From positions 22,509,835-22,573,834 of the forward strand of contig NC_003076.8 in assembly GCF_000001735.4 (NCBI RefSeq): DNA of 64,000 nucleotides, given 5' to 3'. Source of the stretch: Arabidopsis thaliana (taxonomy: Eukaryota > Streptophyta > Magnoliopsida > Brassicales > Brassicaceae). A program made the translations under genes and the position numbers. Shown here piece by piece: positions 57,448 to 64,000 of this stretch; position 1 is the stretch's first letter, and every line of letters starts with the position of its first letter. The notes under the pieces are model-generated. The model saw only the letters and a program-made list of their open reading frames with translations. It was not told the DNA's origin and did no database searches.

Positions 57448-60400
57448 ATGTCTTTAGGTTACGCAGAGAAATTATCCTTCATTGAAGATGTTGGTCAAGT
57501 CGGCATGGCTGAATTCTTCGACCCATCTCATCTTCTACAATGCAAGGTTTCTATTTTTTGTTTCCTTCTCCTCCTGGGGTTTTGTGGGTTTACTCTATTT
57601 TTCTCGAGATTCTGTATAATTTCACGTTGCGTTGATTTTTTCTCTGGATTAATCGCTTAGCTGTTTAGATTTTAGAGTTGATCCTTCTTGTGTTCTGTCC
57701 TAGTGTTTGATTTTGGATCGTAGGTTCATATTAAGCCTTTAAGTTTTTATATTTGTCGTTTGGATGGTCGTGAAGAGTTGTTGAAGAGTTGGAGAATGAT
57801 TAGTACTTAATGATTCATATAATCTAGTTTTAGGTTATACAGTACCTGTTTTTAGACTTGCATTGTGTTGTGTTAATTGAAGAATGAAATTTGGTGATAA
57901 CAAGCATCTTAAGATTATGTGATTTTATTTACTGATTATGTGAAAACCGTTGTCTGGATTCAAATTTGTGTGGAGATTTTGACTGTTTGTTTATCATTGT
58001 TTTATCTAACAAGCCAAAAGGTCTGATAAAAGGATTTGGTTGCTAGATCTTGGCGTGTTTATTGTTTATTTCACTATTGTGCTAACTCTGGTGTTTGTCT
58101 TTGGAAATGCAGATTGAAGAACTTGCTAAGTTGATTCAAAAGGTTTGAATCTTTACCCTCTTTCGTATTCTTCTTGGTGCTTTTGAATATATGTTTTTGG
58201 TTTCTTGTTGTTATTTAAGTATCTTTAAGAAGGCTGGTTTGATGTTTGCAGAGTAAGCATCTAGTAGTCTTTACTGGTGCAGGCATTTCAACTTCTTGTG
58301 GTATTCCTGATTTCCGAGGCCCCAAAGGAATTTGGACGTTACAGGTGTGAGCTAAGGCCATTTAATCCTCTTTTCTTTGACTATCTGCTCGAGTGATTTG
58401 ATTTTGAATTCTGTCATTGATTGGTCTGTTATCATCACTTCTTGACTTGATTGCATTGTCTTGGATTATGTGGCTAATATACTTGTCTTTTGTAAAGCAT
58501 CATCTCTTGAAAGTTAACTCTTGTGATCCGTGTTTAATGGTTTCAGCGCGAGGGCAAAGATTTACCTAAAGCATCTCTGCCATTTCACCGTGCAATGCCG
58601 AGTATGACCCATATGGCTTTGGTTGAATTAGAAAGAGCTGGCATTTTAAAATTTGTTATCAGTCAGGTTATCCTCTTTTCCCTACAGAATTACTTTATAA
58701 CTACCGTGCTTGAACACTGATAGGATCTTGTCTTCATGTTTACATTTCTAATTTCACTTATATGCTGCCTTCATAAATGATCAGAATGTGGATGGCTTAC
58801 ATCTTCGATCTGGAATACCAAGAGAGAAGCTTTCTGAACTGCATGGAGACTCTTTTATGGAGATGTGCCCATCATGTGGAGCAGAGTAAGCCAAAAATAT
58901 GTTATTGCGTTTCTCTTATACTGTGACCCCTTGTGATTGAGAGCTGTCATAATCTATCCGTATATTGGACCATAAATGGTAACAACCTTTCTTGAAATTT
59001 CGAAGGTACCTGCGTGATTTCGAGGTGGAAACTATTGGATTAAAGGAGACATCAAGAAAGTGTTCTGTTGAAAAGTGTGGAGCTAAACTTAAAGATACGG
59101 TCTTGGATTGGGAGGTAACACGAAAGCGTTGCCTTTGAATCAGAGTCCACCAGTTTTACCTTTTTATGTAGTTAAAGAATTTAAGAAACTGAATTATGAA
59201 ACTTTCTTTATATGACTCTTATGCTGCAGGATGCTTTGCCTCCAAAAGAAATTGATCCTGCGGAGAAGCACTGCAAAAAGGCTGATCTTGTACTCTGTTT
59301 GGGTACCAGGTAATTAATGACTCATAGGAACTCTCATGTTTGTTTCCTTAACACTTTTGATCAGTTAGCCAAACAACTCTCTTCTCTAGAGTATGTTGCA
59401 TTTTGTTTGTTATATGTGTCTAACCTCTTTATGCAGTTTGCAGATAACCCCTGCTTGCAATTTGCCTCTCAAGTGTCTCAAAGGTGGAGGCAAGATCGTC
59501 ATAGTTAATCTTCAGGTAATTGTTTATTTTGTTCATGTGCACGAGATTTAATGCGCGCCATATATGTAAATGAAATTTTCTCCGTTTGCTGATATTTTCT
59601 CTGGAATGTATATGGCAGAATGAGTTTTCTGGACTGTGTAGTTTGTGACTGATTATATTTACCCTTTCAGAAAACACCGAAAGACAAGAAAGCAAATGTA
59701 GTGATTCATGGTCTTGTTGATAAGGTAAGATTTACGTTTTGTTGTTTTCAAAAATTCTGGACATAACCTAAGTGATGTTTAACAGATTACCTTCAGCACT
59801 GTGCCCCAACTTGAGTCTTATAGATTTTTTCCCTTCATTATTCTGATGTGCAGGTGGTTGCAGGGGTCATGGAATCGCTCAACATGAAGATTCCTCCATA
59901 TGTCAGAATTGATCTTTTCCAGATAATCCTAACTCAATCTATAAGCGGAGGTAGCTTTTCCTGAATCTTTCATGGTTTTTGTGCAACATATATGTCTTGT
60001 CCTGCACTGTAATTGGGTGTGTCAAACTTTTTATTAATGATGTTAGGCTTCATAGCTCTCACTCACATGTTTTTCATTTCTGTTACAGATCAGAGGTTTA
60101 TTAATTGGACCCTGCGTGTTGCGAGTGTTCATGGATTGACTTCTCAGTTACCATTCATCAAGTCTATTGAGGTAATCTCTAGAAACTACTAAACCAATGC
60201 CAAAACAATCAAATTCAATTTTTCTGATATTTTTCATTTGCAATACAGGTTTCTTTCTCAGATAACCATAATTACAAAGACGCAGTTCTCGATAAGCAGC
60301 CTTTTCTTATGAAAAGGTAAAACTAACCTCTTCTTAGAAATCAGTTTCTTGTCCTATTTCTAACTCTTATATATATTCTCATCCTCTTTCAGGAGAACAG

Positions 60401-60882
60401 CACGAAACGAAACTTTTGATATATTCTTTAAAGTTAACTACAGTGACGGTTGTGACTGTGTCTCCACTCAACTTAGCCTCCCATTTGAATTCAAGGTTTA
60501 TTACGATCCATAAAAGATCTTTGTTATCTTGACTCATGACCATTTTTCTCACAACATTTTCAAATAACCTGTGTAGATTTCAACAGAAGAGCATGTAGAG
60601 ATTATTGACAAGGAGGCTGTGCTACAAAGCCTGAGAGAGAAAGCGGTAGAAGAATCCAGTTGCGGGCAAAGCGGTGTGGTTGAGAGAAGAGTGGTTTCTG
60701 AACCGAGAAGTGAGGCTGTTGTGTATGCTACGGTGACTAGTCTCAGGACTTACCATAGTCAACAATCTCTGCTTGCTAATGGAGACCTGAAATGGAAGCT
60801 GGAAGGTTCTGGAACATCCCGTAAACGCTCTAGAACCGGGAAGCGAAAATCGAAGGCTCTGGCAGAAGAAACCAAGGCATAG
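57448..60882 (+). CDS. SRT1: Nuclear sirtuin SRT1 (SIRT6/7-like deacetylase)
   Basis: Fourteen exons (57448-57546, 58113-58142, 58252-58344, 58547-58666, 58785-58885, 59006-59114, 59230-59309, 59437-59515, 59671-59724, 59854-59950, 60089-60171, 60249-60316, 60393-60495, 60577-60882) give 473 residues, the known length of SRT1. The NAD+-binding motifs are [16 protein letters not shown] and QNVDGLH. The catalytic His134 lies in ELHGD. Zinc is held by Cys142, Cys145, Cys167 and Cys172 (CPSC, CSVEKC). GTSLQITPA and IVNLQKTP complete the Rossmann fold. The C-terminal extension ends in the basic run [13 protein letters not shown], a nuclear signal. SRT1 deacetylates H3K9 and limits stress and glycolytic gene expression (known). 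All catalytic residues are intact. Confidence 0.97.
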
Positions 60883-61810
60883 GAAGAAGAAAAGAAAGCT
60901 TTTGGTGTATATAAAGAAACACTAGTCTAACCGGAATAGGTAATATGGAAGTTATTGGCGTTTTGAGAGCTGAGTGAATTTTGTTTTTGGTCCACATTCG
61001 GTTCTCTTGAAACAAAAGTTAACCAGGAATTGAAAGAGATAATCTTGGTTCGTTGTCGTTTAGTATCGGTTGATTTTTGTAGAAGCTAGTGCATTCGAAA
61101 TATTATTAAAAAAAATTTACAAGATGATCAAGCGATGCCAGAATCTGTCGACTGGTAGGAATCTCGGATTTGAAAAATACATAAAACGACATGCTCTCAA
61201 TAATCCAGTACTGTTGCTATTTTAGCTTTAAAAACCTAGTGGTGAACAATTAATAATGATCAAGAAAAGATGTTATAGTACATAATTTAGATATACATTG
61301 TACTGTTCTATTTTAATATAATATGCAAATAATGTAAAACAAATCAACGAAAGTTAGCTGTACTTATATGACATCGTCAGTTAGAATTCTTTTTTTTTTT
61401 TTATGTTTTTTTATTGAATAAAAGGATAATTATGTTTTTCATTTTCAAGGGATTATTTTTTCCAAGTGGCAATTAATATTTCAAGTGGGAACATGTGTCA
61501 AGCGAAACTTTTTTTTTTTTTTTCACAATATTGATTGCAACTTTTTTGTTTGACAACTTTTAACTGTTAGGAATTAAGGAATAAATAAAAGATTCAAAAA
61601 AAATTTCGTTTTTTGTTTGACATCAAGAGATGGTCTCCTCTCAAATGAAAGTAAAATAGAAATCTATATTCATGAAAAAGATTGGACAGCTATTCAAAAT
61701 CAATAATGAACGACTTGTTTTTTTTTCTATTAACAAAGAATAGAAAAAGACCAAGCTTAGCTACAGCTGTATTACGCAAGTTTTATATGAAATGACCGGC
61801 TAACATATAT
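60883..61810. other. 3' UTR of SRT1 and upstream region of the DC1 gene
   Basis: AT-rich, with T tracts at about 61390-61402 and 61508-61522. TATATATGC directly precedes the DC1 start. No additional gene. Confidence 0.5.
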
Positions 61811-63898
61811 ATGCAAGGGGAAGAGGAGAATACAAATATCACAAAAATCCAAATTTCCTTTGTAGCAACCATGAGTTCCGTGGGTGTATTTCGTAAGGAG
61901 GAAATCGATGGAAACCCATATTTTGTGATATTAACAGAAACAAAAGTTGATCAAAAAAGAAGAAAAAAAACATATTTTTTATGTCCTGCTGCACGTATAA
62001 AATATCTAAAGTTCAAACGAAAGATGCTCGAGAATTATGATTATGGTGACGATAACGAAGACGACGATAATGATGCTGACGAAGATGCCAAAGAAGATGG
62101 CGATGGTCATGACAAGCTGTATCCATTCAATTCTTCCTCTCACTTCCCCAACACAAGACGCGGTGATCGACAAGGCAAATCTTTGCTTGACTGCTACCTC
62201 CCTGGAATCTGTAAGAACCCCGTAGTTCCTCTTTTCAGGTACAACGATAAAGAACCTTATTGTCACATATCCCAGTGCGGTGCATGCAAAGGGAAAATGC
62301 TCGACACAAGCAAAGATTATGCATGTCTCCAATGTCAAAGAAAGTTCCACAGAGAATGTGTTGAGTCTCCACTTGAGATCAAACACCCTTCCCACCCCTT
62401 TCATTCTCTTCGACTTTACGGTCTTCCAACGTTTCAGAAGTGCTTTTGTTGTGAAACATCTCTCTACGACATGTTTTATCATTGTGCTACCTGCGATTTG
62501 AGTATGAGTCCGGTCTGTGCGTTGAAGCCGGTACCCATTGTCATAGAACAATCAAGAAGTCATCACCATCCTCTCACCTTTTTCCCTGCACAAGCTTTAA
62601 TTTGCCATATATGCGCCGTGATTAAGAAGTTTGATCCCGCATACATCTGTGTCCAATGCGTCTTTGTCGTCCACAAAAACTGTATCGGTTTTCCACATGT
62701 CATAAGAATATCACGTCACTCTCATCGTATCTCTTTTACGTCTTCTCTTCCATCTAGAAAGCTGTCATGCGGAGTCTGTCGGAAACAAGTTGACAACAAA
62801 TATGGTGCATACTCTTGCCTTGAATGTGATGCTTATTTTGTTCATTCAAGTTGTGCAACACATCCAAAGGTGTGGGATGGAAAAGAACTCGAAGGAGTAC
62901 CAGAAGAAGATGATATAATAGACGATGGTGAGCCGTTCGAGAGAATAGCTGATGGAATAATACTCCATCCGTTTCATAGTCACCATCTACGACTTGAGAT
63001 CAGCATAGCTTATGATGCAAATAAGTATTGTCGAGGGTGTGCCCTTCCAATCTATGAAGGTCAATTCTATTCATGCATGGAATGCGACTTCATCCTCCAC
63101 GAAAGCTGTGCAAATGCTCCGCGCATGAAACGACATCCTTTATATCCACATCCTCTTACACTAAAAGTTGCCAAGCATAATATTGACGGAGGTATATTTC
63201 ATTGTAGCGAATGCAGGCGTGTTGGTAATGGCTTCTTCTATGAGTGTGGTAAAGAGAATAATATCGTCCAGCTAGACTTACGATGTGCCTCGATTATCGA
63301 ACCATTTGATTATCAAGGTCATGAGCATCCCTTGTTCCTACCCTGGGAAACAGAGAAAGAGACACGATGTCAAATGTGCAAATACGACAGCGGCCATTCA
63401 AAGTTAATTTGCATGGACTGCGATTATTCTATATGTTTCCGGTGTGCTACATTCCCATACATGGCAAGGTATAAGCATGACAGTCATTTTCTCACAATTT
63501 CCAATGGGAAAGAGGAAAGTGATCAGCAAGATTGGTGTGAGATTTGTGAACGCAAAATAGTAAAAGTAAAAGAAAGAGGGAATGTGCTGTGGAATCAGAA
63601 AGAAGCATTGCGATATAGATGCAATGTTTGCTGCACCACTCTTCACATAGATTGTTTACACGGGAAAGAGATGTACATCAAACCTCGGGAAACAGAACGA
63701 GATCATCTCACTTTTCACACTTTTAGAGACATGGAAAGGATATTTATTAGAGTCCATCTCAACAGTTCTCTCTCCCGACCCGTTTGCAGTAGATGCAATC
63801 GTCGTTGTCCATTCCCAATATTTTTCAAAGGGTTAAGACTAATCTATTGTTCTCTGGATTGTGTTAGAAATCTGCCACGTTTTTCCCTTTTAGTTTGA
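61811..63898 (+). CDS. DC1 (divergent C1) Cys/His-rich zinc-binding protein
   Basis: A single exon of 695 residues. After a polar N-terminus with an acidic Asp/Glu run (about residues 78-97) come seven or eight DC1-type modules. Each has His at the start and paired CxxC knuckles, for example CGACKGKMLDTSKDYACLQC, HCATCDLSMSPVC, CGVCRKQVDNKYGAYSCLEC, CRGCALPIYEGQFYSCMEC, CQMCKYDSGHSKLICMDC and YRCNVCCTTLHIDC. DC1 proteins bind zinc. Roles in stress or hormone signalling are proposed for some members, and this one is uncharacterised as far as I know. It belongs to a large clustered Arabidopsis family; from memory At5g55770. An in-frame Met at 61871 (ATMSSVG) is an alternative start. Confidence 0.92.
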   Translation: MQGEEENTNITKIQISFVATMSSVGVFRKEEIDGNPYFVILTETKVDQKRRKKTYFLCPAARIKYLKFKRKMLENYDYGDDNEDDDNDADEDAKEDGDGHDKLYPFNSSSHFPNTRRGDRQGKSLLDCYLPGICKNPVVPLFRYNDKEPYCHISQCGACKGKMLDTSKDYACLQCQRKFHRECVESPLEIKHPSHPFHSLRLYGLPTFQKCFCCETSLYDMFYHCATCDLSMSPVCALKPVPIVIEQSRSHHHPLTFFPAQALICHICAVIKKFDPAYICVQCVFVVHKNCIGFPHVIRISRHSHRISFTSSLPSRKLSCGVCRKQVDNKYGAYSCLECDAYFVHSSCATHPKVWDGKELEGVPEEDDIIDDGEPFERIADGIILHPFHSHHLRLEISIAYDANKYCRGCALPIYEGQFYSCMECDFILHESCANAPRMKRHPLYPHPLTLKVAKHNIDGGIFHCSECRRVGNGFFYECGKENNIVQLDLRCASIIEPFDYQGHEHPLFLPWETEKETRCQMCKYDSGHSKLICMDCDYSICFRCATFPYMARYKHDSHFLTISNGKEESDQQDWCEICERKIVKVKERGNVLWNQKEALRYRCNVCCTTLHIDCLHGKEMYIKPRETERDHLTFHTFRDMERIFIRVHLNSSLSRPVCSRCNRRCPFPIFFKGLRLIYCSLDCVRNLPRFSLLV

Positions 63899-64000
63899 AG
63901 TATTTTGATATTTTGGCATGTTGTTTTTCTAAAGTATAATTTTGAGATGTAACTTTTCATATTTAAAAAGAATGATTTATGTGATTTTTATTTTTATTTT
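63899..64000. other. 3' UTR of the DC1 gene
   Basis: An AT-rich tail with no feature at the window end. Confidence 0.5.

Overview
The window is plant nuclear DNA. It has AT-rich intergenic DNA, short GT-AG introns, TGGGCC (site II) and telo-box promoter motifs, and plant-only gene families such as plastid mTERF, PPR-E editing factors, fasciclin-like AGPs, DC1 proteins and type I MADS. Protein lengths after splicing by eye match Arabidopsis thaliana proteins I remember: QRT1 380 aa, TPK1 363, mTERF9 496, BAM4 531, TIC20-V 209, FLA1 424, CRR21 830 and SRT1 473. I therefore place it on the long arm of chromosome 5, roughly At5g55565 to At5g55770. Locus numbers and symbols come from memory; exon coordinates were derived from splice sites and reading-frame phase in this sequence.

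Layout. 0-5 kb: a defensin-like gene, then about 3.8 kb of repeat-rich DNA holding a MULE-like element, an abutting Stowaway-like MITE and a 0.5 kb segment duplicated 16 kb away. 4.6-7.6 kb: a divergent pair, a CxxC zinc-finger protein and plastid mTERF9. 10-12 kb: pectin methylesterase QRT1, with a GC-AG intron. 12.4-18 kb: a BAH/agenet-like chromatin reader and a membrane protein, divergent from a shared promoter with two TGGGCC boxes. 20.5-27 kb: a DUF7722-like small protein, vacuolar K+ channel TPK1, a 149-aa unknown protein, a MULE-like element with a perfect 9-bp target duplication, and an acidic membrane protein. 29.5-37 kb: a DEK-domain chromatin protein and a CFIm68-like RRM protein. 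37.7-40.7 kb: an AGP-like protein, AGL47 and a decayed AGP fragment. 42-47.7 kb: BAM4, TIC20-V and a pectate lyase. 48.5-55.5 kb: FLA1, CRR21 and a proline-rich secreted protein. 57.4-64 kb: sirtuin SRT1 and a DC1 protein.

These are independent plant genes, not an operon. Two functional themes recur: plastid proteins (mTERF9, BAM4, TIC20-V, CRR21, probably the 4.6 kb gene) and cell-wall or surface proteins (QRT1, pectate lyase, FLA1, the AGP, the proline-rich protein). I see no rRNA, tRNA or CRISPR array and no convincing new multi-gene system. The less obvious signals are the two MULE-like elements, the ectopic duplication nested in direct repeats, the AGP relic, and a possible dual-frame 3' exon of the CFIm68-like gene.
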